Origin: Alphaproteobacteria bacterium
Lineage (GTDB): Bacteria > Pseudomonadota > Alphaproteobacteria > RF32 > CAG-239
Assembly (NCBI GenBank): GCA_017958895.1
Contig: JAGDBT010000081.1
Location: 1 to 22,321 of the forward strand
Direction: 5' to 3'
DNA: 22,321 nt
Below are positions 1 through 6,749 of the stretch, one piece after another (positions within the stretch are counted from its first letter, which is position 1; every line of letters starts with the position of its first letter). The notes below the pieces were generated by a model that was not told the origin of the DNA, did no database searches, and saw nothing but the letters and a program-made list of their open reading frames with translations. Made by a program: the position numbers and the translations under genes.

Positions 1-821
1 AGTAAACCGTTATCGTTATAGTGATTGGAAATGCGGTGAGCCATTTGCTTGTCGCCACTGCGAACGTAAAAATCGGTTATTACTTCCAAAATGCGATAAG
101 TTACATCTTTGGGATACTTTTTTACAATGGTTTCAAATTGTACGGCCGCTTGTTGTTTGTTGCCCAAATAATCATAAATCATACCTTTATGAAAAAGTTT
201 TAGGGTATTAAGAGCCGGATCTTTGGCAACGGCATCTATGGAAGCAATAGCTTTTTGTTCATCTTCCAAACCGGCATAAGCCCAAGCAGAGAAAAGCGGT
301 GTTACCAAATTAACATGAACATTATCTTTTAAATCAGCCATGCTTTTTAGGGAATCTTCATATAATCCGTCATTGAATTCTTTTATGGCTACAATCAGAG
401 GCGCCAAAGAGGCTCTGTTGCCATTTTCTATTTCTTTTCTGGCATAAGGGAGAGCTTCATTTATTTGCCCGAGAGAAGAGAGAATAACATAAATGGTGCG
501 GTTGATGTTCGGGTTTGAAGAGTCTTTGTCACCGGCGATTCGGTAATATTCGGCGGCAGTGCTGAAATCTTGACGCATATGCGCCACTCTTCCGGCTAAA
601 TAAGCACCGTAAAGAGAATCTGTTTGACTGACCGATAAGGTGTTATCGGGATTGCGCTTAGTATTAACATCATCACGAAATTTATCGATGCCGAAAAAAG
701 ATTGGATAAGTGTAGGTTGGCCGTTCAAATTTTTCACGCCCAAACCGTTTCTTGAACAAGCCAAGACTATAAGCAAACATAATGCCAAAGCACCGACCGA
801 TTTTATCATAATATCTTTCAT
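1..821 (-). CDS. TPR-containing lipoprotein, partial (C-terminus beyond window)
   Basis: The reading frame is open from an ATG at 821 to the left edge, giving at least 273 residues with no stop. AGAGG lies a few bases upstream of the ATG and supports this start; the next in-frame ATG (809) has no such site. The N-terminus has a Lys, a hydrophobic stretch and VLAC at residues 19-22, a plausible lipobox with Cys22 as the lipidated residue. The mature part shows helix pairs of tetratricopeptide type, e.g. YLAGRVAHMRQDFSTAAEYY, followed by alternating helices. This resembles the TPR proteins common in Alphaproteobacteria, recalled from general knowledge rather than searched. Likely a periplasm-facing lipoprotein with a scaffolding or assembly role; partner unknown. 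It is divergent from the glycosylase gene. Confidence 0.8.
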   Translation of the reverse strand, partial: MKDIMIKSVGALALCLLIVLACSRNGLGVKNLNGQPTLIQSFFGIDKFRDDVNTKRNPDNTLSVSQTDSLYGAYLAGRVAHMRQDFSTAAEYYRIAGDKDSSNPNINRTIYVILSSLGQINEALPYARKEIENGNRASLAPLIVAIKEFNDGLYEDSLKSMADLKDNVHVNLVTPLFSAWAYAGLEDEQKAIASIDAVAKDPALNTLKLFHKGMIYDYLGNKQQAAVQFETIVKKYPKDVTYRILEVITDFYVRSGDKQMAHRISNHYNDNGL

Positions 822-861
822 AATCCTCTAAAATCTCCAAATTTACATCCGAACAAGCACT

Positions 862-890
862 ATATTATAAAAAAATTATTAATGTGTAAA
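862..890 (-). promoter_or_regulatory. Promoter of the TPR lipoprotein gene
   Basis: On the minus strand, TTTACA (885-890) is followed after 17 bases by TAATAT (862-867). An overlapping TATAAT (864-869) has a 15-base spacer. It lies about 40 bases upstream of the start at 821. Confidence 0.5.
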
Positions 891-904
891 GACTCTCAGT
901 AAGG

Positions 905-933
905 TTGCAAAAAAAAACATTTACGGCTATATT
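905..933 (+). promoter_or_regulatory. Promoter of the uracil-DNA glycosylase gene
   Basis: TTGCAA (905-910), a 17-base spacer and TATATT (928-933). The predicted start of transcription is near 940, just before the GGAG at 944-947. This argues against a TTG start at 905, which would sit inside the -35 box. Confidence 0.6.
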
Positions 934-952
934 TATATTCAATGGAGCAAAA

Positions 953-1753
953 ATGGAAGACTTTAAGGAAATTTTAAATTGGTATATTTTGACCGGTGTT
1001 GATGAAATATGCGGTGAAAAGTCTTGTGATTGGCTGAATGTTGCAAAAGATACGCAAACGGAAAATAAGGCGGAAAAGAGAAGCGAAACCTTAAATCAAA
1101 CCGCAACGACAACGCGTCCGGCCACCACTTTGTTGGCTCAAGAAAATGCGGCGGCCTGTAATAATGCCAAAGAAATTTGCCGACAAGCCGATAATTTGGA
1201 AAAATTGCGTAAATTGGTGGAAAATTTTGAAGGTTGCTCTTTGCGTTTTTCGGCAAATTCCACGGTTTTCGGTGACGGCAATCCTGAAGCCGAAGTAATG
1301 ATTATCGGAGAAGCTCCGGGAGCGGATGAAGATAGAGAAGGCAGGCCTTTTGTGGGGCGCAGCGGCAAACTTTTGAGTAAGATGCTTGAAACAATAGGAC
1401 TTAAAAGAGAAGATTGTTATATTACCAATGTTTTGTCATGGCGTCCGCCGGGAAACCGCACTCCGACAGATGCGGAGGTGGCGGTGTGTTTGCCTTTTTT
1501 GCGTCGACAGATTGAATTAGTGGCACCGAAAGTGATTTTATTATTGGGCGGCAGTGCGGCTAATGCAGTGTTGGAAAACAACGACAGTATTTCATCTTTA
1601 AGAGGGCATTTTTTAAATTATGTTACGCAAGACGGTAAAGAAATACCGGCTTTAGCGAGTTTTCATCCGGCATATCTGTTAAGAACATCAACCCAAAAGG
1701 CCAAAGCTTGGAGTGATTTTATGAAATTGCAGAGAAAACTGAAAGAACTGTAG
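953..1753 (+). CDS. Uracil-DNA glycosylase, family 4 (UdgA-like)
   Basis: This 266-residue protein is expected to remove uracil from DNA to start base-excision repair. Start ATG 953 is preceded by GGAG at 944-947. Residues 1-90 are an extension poor in recognisable motifs. The glycosylase domain follows: GEAPGADED at 119-127 (motif 1, water-activating region), RPFVGRSGKLL (substrate pocket), ITNVLSWRPPGNRTP (158-171) and HPAYLLR (238-244, motif 2). Classical family 4 enzymes bind [4Fe-4S] through C-x2-C and C-x14-17-C. Here C95 and C179 remain, but the other two positions are R98 and W163, so a four-cysteine cluster is not possible from these residues. I recall related alphaproteobacterial proteins with the same WRPPGNR form. 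Family assignment is firm; cofactor status is inferred. Confidence 0.9.
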   Translation: MEDFKEILNWYILTGVDEICGEKSCDWLNVAKDTQTENKAEKRSETLNQTATTTRPATTLLAQENAAACNNAKEICRQADNLEKLRKLVENFEGCSLRFSANSTVFGDGNPEAEVMIIGEAPGADEDREGRPFVGRSGKLLSKMLETIGLKREDCYITNVLSWRPPGNRTPTDAEVAVCLPFLRRQIELVAPKVILLLGGSAANAVLENNDSISSLRGHFLNYVTQDGKEIPALASFHPAYLLRTSTQKAKAWSDFMKLQRKLKEL

Positions 1754-1831
1754 TTTTTTAAAAAAATTAAGAAAAATTAAATAATAATGGTTTATCTTGG
1801 TGTCAGCGTTAATACTTTGTGGAGTAGAAAA

Positions 1832-2656
1832 ATGAATTTATTAAAGAAAATAACGGCTTGTATTTTAGCCGGAGGAATGATGGCAACTTTCTGCGGAAAT
1901 GCTAATGCCGCAATTGAAAGCGCACCTGAAGCTAAAGCGGTTTCCAGAGGAAAGAACAGCGGAAAAGTAAAGGAAAAGGCTCCTGTTCAGACATCATTGG
2001 AAGCCAGCATTTTGTTCCGTATTGAAAATATTGAACCGATAAAAAATAAGGACGGTTTGGTAGATAAATGTCGTTTCTTGGTTACGGTTTACAATCGTAT
2101 GGAGGAAGAGGTTAAAGAAGCTTCTTTGGTTCTTAACTGGAAAGACAGTGTTACCGATAAATACAAAATTGTCGGCGACAAAATCGAAGTTATCAAAGAA
2201 GAGAAAGCCAACAAAGAAGACCTGAAAAAATTATACCAATACGGAGAGTCCTCGGCAGCAACCGCTGCTCCGGTTTATTCTTTAAGTAAGAATATTGAGT
2301 TGAAGTCTATTCTTCCTCACAAACAAAAGAGTTTTGAAGAATCAATCGAAACGGAAAAATGTTTCTTGTTGTTCGATAAGTTGGAATATAAAGTAAACTC
2401 CTGCATTGCCTCCGGCGATGATGTTAAGATGAAAGATAACAAGTTGCAGGGAACAGGCACTTGTGCAGGTAAGTTCAGCTACATAAATTCGCAGAATCCG
2501 GAATATTATTCCGAGTTCAAAGATGTTCCGGACAGCGTTTTGGAAGAACAGGTTGAAGATGAAAAGAACAGAGGTATTGACGAGGTCAATAAGGGCTATG
2601 ACGATGTTGAGGCCGCTCTGAAAAAATTATCTGAAACTTTGGATAAGATGAAATAA
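1832..2656 (+). CDS. Exported protein of unknown function, cysteine-framework paralogue A
   Basis: 274 residues, not recognised. Start ATG 1832 is chosen because GGAG (1821-1824) lies 7 bases upstream; an in-frame ATG at 1787 lacks a good site. A Sec signal peptide is visible: MNLLKK, a hydrophobic core, then an ANA-A cleavage site near residue 26. Residues 28-57 are a linker rich in Lys, Ala and Ser. A probable beta-rich domain follows, with C80 in DKCRFLVTVYN, W103, and C177-x13-C191 in KCFLLFDKLEYKVNSC, plus C211. Residues 235-274 are charged and helical. The next gene follows after 4 bases and shares the Cys/Trp spacing, so the two are a tandem duplicate pair. Location is periplasmic or secreted; disulfides are plausible. 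Function unknown. Confidence 0.85.
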   Translation: MNLLKKITACILAGGMMATFCGNANAAIESAPEAKAVSRGKNSGKVKEKAPVQTSLEASILFRIENIEPIKNKDGLVDKCRFLVTVYNRMEEEVKEASLVLNWKDSVTDKYKIVGDKIEVIKEEKANKEDLKKLYQYGESSAATAAPVYSLSKNIELKSILPHKQKSFEESIETEKCFLLFDKLEYKVNSCIASGDDVKMKDNKLQGTGTCAGKFSYINSQNPEYYSEFKDVPDSVLEEQVEDEKNRGIDEVNKGYDDVEAALKKLSETLDKMK

Positions 2657-2660
2657 AATT

Positions 2661-3335
2661 ATGAATCGGAAGCTTTTATATATATCAGTTTTGGTTATGT
2701 GGTGGAGCATTTCTCCGCTTATGGCGCAGACTTTTGCTCCGGGTTCGAGTGTCAGCACCGGCAACGGCAGCTATGCTCGTCCCGCTAAGCCGCAGGCCAG
2801 AACGGCAGATATAAAAGCAGAAAAACCGCAAAATCGGGTAAACACCGCCCAAACCGAGCCGCAACAAAGCGGAAGCGATGAATTGCTGAAAAGTGCCGAA
2901 ACCAATATCGAAAAGCCTAAAGAAGCGGAGTATGATAACAGTGAGGGCAAAGTTATTGAGTTCAAGTTTGTTGACGGCAAAATAGTGTTCGGCAACGATG
3001 AGGACCGCAAGATTTTGGTTTGGTATGAGGATTATAAAGTTGAACGCGGCATGGATAATATGGTGCGTTGCTCGATGCGTATTTATGTGTTGAATGATAT
3101 GAAAGATCGCCTCAACAATTTGAGTTTCAAACTAAAATGGCCGGAAATCAGCACCAATGTACAAATGGTGCGCGTGAATCCGGGAGTTAAAACCTATACG
3201 GATACCATGTTGTTGGGAAACGGCTGTCTTTCAATGGATAAAACTCCGACTATTGAAGTCAATCGTTGTCGGGTTAAAGGAAAAACTGAAGAACAGTGTG
3301 CCGATGCGGTCAAATGGTTTCAGAAAAATCAATAA
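2661..3335 (+). CDS. Exported protein of unknown function, cysteine-framework paralogue B
   Basis: 224 residues, not recognised. The start lies 4 bases after the stop of the preceding gene with no strong ribosome site of its own, so translational coupling is likely. The signal peptide (MNRKLLYISV, then a hydrophobic core) ends near MAQ at residue 23. Residues 25-90 are a low-complexity linker rich in Pro, Gln, Lys and Glu. The domain at about 95-213 has C137, W160 and C189-x13-C203, then C213. C137 to W160 is 23 positions, the same as C80 to W103 in paralogue A, and both have the same C-x13-C. Flanking residues also match: hydrophobic alternation, VN before the last Cys, and N/K-x-W. Predicted as a periplasmic or surface protein with a beta-sandwich-like fold (inference). 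A strong terminator follows at once. Confidence 0.85.
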   Translation: MNRKLLYISVLVMWWSISPLMAQTFAPGSSVSTGNGSYARPAKPQARTADIKAEKPQNRVNTAQTEPQQSGSDELLKSAETNIEKPKEAEYDNSEGKVIEFKFVDGKIVFGNDEDRKILVWYEDYKVERGMDNMVRCSMRIYVLNDMKDRLNNLSFKLKWPEISTNVQMVRVNPGVKTYTDTMLLGNGCLSMDKTPTIEVNRCRVKGKTEEQCADAVKWFQKNQ

Positions 3336-3365
3336 AAAAAAGGGAGCGGAAAGCTCCTTTTTTTT
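3334..3365 (+). terminator. Intrinsic terminator after the exported pair
   Basis: GGAGC (3343-3347), loop GGAAA, GCTCC (3353-3357), extended by an A-tract pairing with the T-run at 3358-3365. It ends the paralogue A/B transcript. Confidence 0.85.
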
Positions 3366-3380
3366 GGCTCCGTAAAGCAC

Positions 3381-3409
3381 TTGACAAAATATATAAAAAA
3401 AGCTAAAAT
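3381..3409 (+). promoter_or_regulatory. Near-consensus sigma-70 promoter of the structured leader and small membrane protein
   Basis: TTGACA (3381-3386), a 17-base spacer and TAAAAT (3404-3409). It lies directly after the upstream terminator and some 240 bases before the next start codon, so transcription from about 3416 would give a leader near 207 bases. Confidence 0.75.
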
Positions 3410-3415
3410 ACATCA

Positions 3416-3622
3416 GATACCGATACAAATTATGAATGAAATTTAAATATTTTTCTGCGCCTTACATTGAGATTTTTTAGCCAAACGTTTTGTTTGAGTT
3501 TAAGAGTCTTTTTGGCCTGGGAATTATTTAAATTTCATTCTCGGTGTCAAATCTTACTCTTGAATTCCGACCGCGGTTCAATGAGTATTTCTTTTTGTAG
3601 TGCGGTCTAAAAAATCGTTAAA
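3416..3622 (+). ncRNA. Structured leader or independent small RNA, unidentified
   Basis: This stretch holds no supportable ORF but is rich in dyads. A perfect 16-base inverted repeat (3434-3449 with 3525-3540, GAATGAAATTTAAATA) would close a 75-base internal region containing a small CAAAC/GTTTG hairpin and a CCAAA/TTTGG pairing. Downstream, GACCGC (3569-3574) can pair with GCGGTC (3602-3607) just before the start codon. Competing pairs exist, such as GGAATT (3520-3525) with AATTCC (3563-3568), which uses bases next to and touching the long stem. I do not see the conserved core of SRP RNA, tmRNA, RNase P RNA or a riboswitch I know. It may be a regulatory leader of the 71-residue protein or a separate RNA. 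Confidence 0.45.
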
Positions 3623-3838
3623 ATGTTAGGTATAGTTTTATTTCTGATTGCTGCTTTTTTGGTAATCAGTTTTTGGAATAGTTTCTTCAGACACATTTTC
3701 TGGTGGCTCGTTATTATCGGTCTTGTGGCCGGAATTATTTGGGCCATCGTTCGTTGGGGATTTGTAGCTGTATTTTGGACTGTAATAGGTCTTATTGCTG
3801 CACGTATCTTCGGATTTCATTTTGTCGGATGGGACTAA
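3623..3838 (+). CDS. Small hydrophobic membrane protein, 71 residues
   Basis: Not recognised. Almost the whole protein is membrane-spanning: hydrophobic segments at about 2-17, 25-42 and 46-60, separated by short polar stretches (WNSFFRH, VRW) and ending in FHFVGWD. It is rich in Trp, Phe, Ile and Val. No clear Shine-Dalgarno is seen before ATG 3623; the upstream GCGGTC arm of a hairpin ends 15 bases before the start, so start access could be controlled by RNA structure. Support as a real gene comes from its own consensus promoter and long leader upstream and a strong terminator 2 bases after the stop. Function unknown; it could be a stress-related or envelope mini-protein. Confidence 0.6.
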   Translation: MLGIVLFLIAAFLVISFWNSFFRHIFWWLVIIGLVAGIIWAIVRWGFVAVFWTVIGLIAARIFGFHFVGWD

Positions 3839-3886
3839 AAAAAACAGCTTTGAAGGAATTTGTTTCTTCAAAGCTGTTTCCGTTTT
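3837..3886. terminator. Bidirectional terminator between the small membrane protein and fabI
   Basis: A perfect 14-base stem AAACAGCTTTGAAG (3841-3854) / CTTCAAAGCTGTTT (3865-3878) with a 10-base loop. A-tract before and T-run after let it serve both strands. Confidence 0.85.
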
Positions 3887-3896
3887 TAAAGTCGGA

Positions 3897-4733
3897 TTAT
3901 TTTTTTCCGCCGAACTCGATTAAAACTTCACCGCTTTCCGCCGCATTGTTGATGTTTATCATGGCAAGGGTGTTATAACCGCAGTCAACATGCAAAACTT
4001 CGCCGGTAACTGCCGAGCCTAAATCAGAAAGCAAACTCAAAGCCATGTTGCCGACTTCGTTTTGCGTAACATTACGAGCCAACGGAGCGTTCAATTCATT
4101 CCAACGCATAATAACTCTGAAATCACCGATACCGGAAGCCGCCAAAGTTCTGAGCGGACCGGCAGAAATGGCATTAACGCGCACACCCTGCGGCCCCAAA
4201 TCCATAGCGGCATAACGTACGGAAGATTCAAGAGCGGCTTTGGCCACGCCCATAATATTGTAATTAGGTAACACTCTTTCCGCACCCAAATAAGAAAGAG
4301 TAAGAATTGAACCGCCTTCATTCATAATCGGTGCGGCATAGTGGCAAGCCTCAAGAAACGAATAGCAGGAGATGTGCATGGTATTCATAAAATTATCTAA
4401 AGTGGTATCAATGGTGCGACCGCGCAACTGTTCTTTATCGGAAAAAGCGATGGCATGTACCAAAAAGTCAATTTTGCCCCATTTTTCACCCAATTCTTTA
4501 AAGCAAGCTTCTACGGAAGCCGAATTGCAAACATCGCACTCAATCATCAAAGAATTATTGAGCTGGTCAACTAACGGTTTTACACGTTTTTCCAAAGTTT
4601 CGTTTTGATATGAAACAGCGATTTGTGCACCCTGCTCATTTAAGGCTTGAGCGATTCCCCAAGCAATCGAGTGGTCATTGGCCAAACCCATAATGAGTCC
4701 TTTTTTTCCTGCCATAAGTTGCTGTACCGTCAT
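3897..4733 (-). CDS. fabI: Enoyl-[acyl-carrier-protein] reductase (NADH) FabI
   Basis: FabI reduces trans-2-enoyl-ACP in the last step of each cycle of type II fatty-acid synthesis. The 278-residue protein is a short-chain dehydrogenase-type Rossmann fold. The N-terminal GLANDHSIAWGIA (16-28) is the FabI form of the cofactor-binding loop. Catalytic residues are visible as Y148, then Y158-x6-K165 in NYNIMGVAK, followed by the substrate-loop ISAGPLRTLAASGI. The C-terminal tail after GYNTLAM is slightly longer than in the 262-residue E. coli enzyme. AGGAT lies 8 bases before ATG 4733. The gene is monocistronic on this strand and ends at a shared hairpin. FabI is the target of triclosan-type inhibitors; no resistance change is claimed here. 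Confidence 0.96.
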   Translation of the reverse strand: MTVQQLMAGKKGLIMGLANDHSIAWGIAQALNEQGAQIAVSYQNETLEKRVKPLVDQLNNSLMIECDVCNSASVEACFKELGEKWGKIDFLVHAIAFSDKEQLRGRTIDTTLDNFMNTMHISCYSFLEACHYAAPIMNEGGSILTLSYLGAERVLPNYNIMGVAKAALESSVRYAAMDLGPQGVRVNAISAGPLRTLAASGIGDFRVIMRWNELNAPLARNVTQNEVGNMALSLLSDLGSAVTGEVLHVDCGYNTLAMININNAAESGEVLIEFGGKK

Positions 4734-4853
4734 TTTTATTATCCTTTTATTTACTAAAATTATCTAAAATGTTACCCGATTGGCGGATAATTCCTTTTGA
4801 GATACTTATACAGGTTTTATCTCGTTTGTAAACTCTTTTTTGAAAGTTGTAAA

Positions 4854-5732
4854 ATGCCGGGTAAAAAGCGTATGGATAAAAAACGGCTGAAAAGCGCAAA
4901 ATTGTTCGTTAAATACTTGTTTTTACGAGTTCAGGAAGCCATGATTCTGCGCAGTGCTTCAGCACTGAGTTATACCACATTGTTGGCGGTAGTGCCGTTT
5001 TTGGCGATTGTTATGTCGGTGTTTACGATTTTTCCGACCTTTGCCGGTATTCGCCAACAGGTGCAGGAACTGCTTATTCAATATTTAATGCCGGATGTTA
5101 TGGAAAATGTTCAGCATTATATGACGGTGTTTATTAAGGCAACCAGCAAACTTACAACTTTGGGTGCTGTCGGTATTGCGGTTACGGCCGTTTTGATGCT
5201 TTCTACCATTGAGAGCAGTTTCAATTTTATTTTTCAAGTTAAAAGACATCGCAAAATCACCACCAAAATTTGGAGCTATTTTTTCATTATTGTGATTTGT
5301 CCGTTGTTGTTGGGAGTAGCTCTTTATCTGAAAGGTTATTTGTTGACCATTAAATATCTGAATGGCGAGCACTTGATGGGATTCGGCATGATATTCACTA
5401 TTATATTGCCGCATTTGCTGACTTTCGGTGTTTTGTGGCTGGCATATATTTTGGTGCCTAACAGAAAAGTGCATCCGATAAATGCTTGTTGGGGAGCGTT
5501 GGCGGCTTGTGTGATGATGTTTATTCTGCGAGTCGGATTCGGTTATTTTTTGGTTTTGAACGTAACTTACAAAACAATTTACGGCGCACTTGCTACAGTA
5601 CCGGTTTTGTTGGTGTGGATGTATTTATGGTGGACCGTAGTGCTTTCCGGAGCAATTTTAACCGCTGCTCTGGCCGAATTTAAGAATCGGCGCGGAGTAT
5701 GGTATTTACAGAAAAAAACAGATAAAATTTAG
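4854..5732 (+). CDS. YihY/BrkB family inner-membrane protein
   Basis: This 292-residue integral membrane protein belongs to the YihY (BrkB, formerly 'ribonuclease BN') family of unknown molecular function. The family signature is visible near the N-terminus: a basic stretch, then ASALSYTTLLAVVPFLAIVMS, which opens the first membrane helix. About six hydrophobic segments follow, including LGAVGIAVTAVLMLSTIESSFNFIF and the final VPVLLVWMYLWWTVVLSGAIL. A short basic tail ends the protein. The start is uncertain: ATG 4854 has only a weak GAAAG upstream. An in-frame TTG at 4797 would add 19 residues, and ATG 4872 is also possible. Its stop codon overlaps the stop of the convergent HD gene by 3-4 bases. 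Confidence 0.85.
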   Translation: MPGKKRMDKKRLKSAKLFVKYLFLRVQEAMILRSASALSYTTLLAVVPFLAIVMSVFTIFPTFAGIRQQVQELLIQYLMPDVMENVQHYMTVFIKATSKLTTLGAVGIAVTAVLMLSTIESSFNFIFQVKRHRKITTKIWSYFFIIVICPLLLGVALYLKGYLLTIKYLNGEHLMGFGMIFTIILPHLLTFGVLWLAYILVPNRKVHPINACWGALAACVMMFILRVGFGYFLVLNVTYKTIYGALATVPVLLVWMYLWWTVVLSGAILTAALAEFKNRRGVWYLQKKTDKI

Positions 5733-6544
5733 CGCAAAAACTCGTGATTTTGCAGATAATTCAAAACAAAGTCAGAGTAATGCTCTGCAAATTCCTTATC
5801 TTGGCAAAGGTCTGCAAACATTTTAAATATAATGTCGGTTGAATTGGTTTTGGTGCAATAATCAAGTGAATAGGCATAATTTATATCCAAATACCACGAC
5901 ACCAAGCCGGCCAGACGGTCAGCTACCGAGGCATTGGCAAATCTCGGTAAAGTTTCGACTTCATCAGAATGTTTGCGGATTTCCTCGGAAATTTTTCCAT
6001 ATTGCGGATGGCGATAATTGTCATAACCGAAAAATAAAATGCGATATTCTTCTTCATGAGTAAATAAATTTAAATTGGCTATTTTATCAGCATCACGAAT
6101 AATAAAACAAATTTTTTCCACCTCATTCTGCAGATTTTGCGGCAAATTTTGATATTCTTCATCTTTATAAAGATCTTCCATGAGATGGCCGTGATGTTTT
6201 ATGGGCAGGCGAATTCTGATATCGTCAAACAAGGGAGTATATTCCAAAAATTTTGCGGCAGCCACACCATGATCATACGATTTTTTGCCGTGAAAAGCTT
6301 GGGCAATTTCGGAAAAGCGACAAAAATCATGCAATAAAATTGCCGATTTCAGCATATCAATATATTGTTCTGATTTATCTTTTAAAAAATTTATTCTTTT
6401 AAGCAGATAATTTCCGGCACCGCTTACCTGTAGGGAATGGCGCCATTTTTCATTGGCATAAAGAGTATAAAAATCATTTCCGCTTACCAAATCAAGACAT
6501 TGTTCATATTGCAATCTCAGAAAGCGTAAAGCATAATCAAACAT
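5729..6544 (-). CDS. HD-domain phosphohydrolase family protein
   Basis: A 271-residue protein with the metal-binding HD pattern: H36 in RHSLQV, the H72-D73 pair in LLHDFCRF, a middle KHHGH (116-120) and D151 in IRDADKIANL. HD proteins hydrolyse phosphomonoesters or phosphodiesters, often of nucleotides; the substrate cannot be told from sequence. ATG 6544 is chosen because AAAGGA lies about 7 bases upstream; an in-frame TTG at 6550 is too close to that site. No membrane segment or second domain is evident. Its 3' end overlaps that of the YihY gene and no terminator separates them, so the two transcripts should be antisense over their ends. Confidence 0.85.
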   Translation of the reverse strand: MFDYALRFLRLQYEQCLDLVSGNDFYTLYANEKWRHSLQVSGAGNYLLKRINFLKDKSEQYIDMLKSAILLHDFCRFSEIAQAFHGKKSYDHGVAAAKFLEYTPLFDDIRIRLPIKHHGHLMEDLYKDEEYQNLPQNLQNEVEKICFIIRDADKIANLNLFTHEEEYRILFFGYDNYRHPQYGKISEEIRKHSDEVETLPRFANASVADRLAGLVSWYLDINYAYSLDYCTKTNSTDIIFKMFADLCQDKEFAEHYSDFVLNYLQNHEFLR

Positions 6545-6629
6545 CGGCAAATCCTTTCACGGAGGATTATAGCAATTTTTTCGGGCAGCAGAGGTTTTTT
6601 ATTTTTTTATACACAATGTAAAATAATGC

Positions 6630-6658
6630 TTGCAATCAGAACAAAAATAGAACAATAT
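6630..6658 (+). promoter_or_regulatory. recA promoter
   Basis: TTGCAA (6630-6635), a 17-base spacer and CAATAT (6653-6658). The LexA box sits between and overlaps the -10 box. The leader to the recA ATG is about 85 bases. Confidence 0.6.
6639..6653 (+). promoter_or_regulatory. LexA (SOS) box of the alphaproteobacterial direct-repeat type
   Basis: GAAC (6639-6642), 7 bases, GAAC (6650-6653). GAAC-N7-GAAC is the published form of the LexA operator in many Alphaproteobacteria, unlike the CTGT-N8-ACAG palindrome of enterics. Its position inside the recA promoter fits repression by occlusion. Confidence 0.85.
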
Positions 6659-6749
6659 AGTTTTCGGCGGATAAAATTATTCTTTGTTTGAGTTTTTAAC
6701 AAAAATAACCGATAAAAGTAACAGAACAATTTTCAATAAGGATAATAAC

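Noticed and set aside
905..952. Upstream TTG start of the glycosylase gene
   Set aside because: The TTG lies in a -35 box and ATG 953 has GGAG at proper spacing.
3416..3622. 6S RNA, SRP RNA, tmRNA or RNase P RNA in the structured leader
   Set aside because: The long stem recalls 6S RNA and GGTTCAA recalls a T-loop, but the conserved cores (GGTCAGG-GGAAGGAAGCAGCC for SRP, GAGGAAAGTCC for RNase P, a full T-arm for tmRNA, the 6S central-bubble sequences) are not found.
5085..5474. 129-residue antisense ORF inside the YihY gene
   Set aside because: No promoter or ribosome site, and the product is a shadow with unlikely composition; the sense frame has clear family signatures.
6684..6749. TTG-started N-terminal extension of RecA
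   Set aside because: It lacks a ribosome site and adds 22 residues absent from the family; ATG 6750 has TAAGGA and the usual N-terminus.
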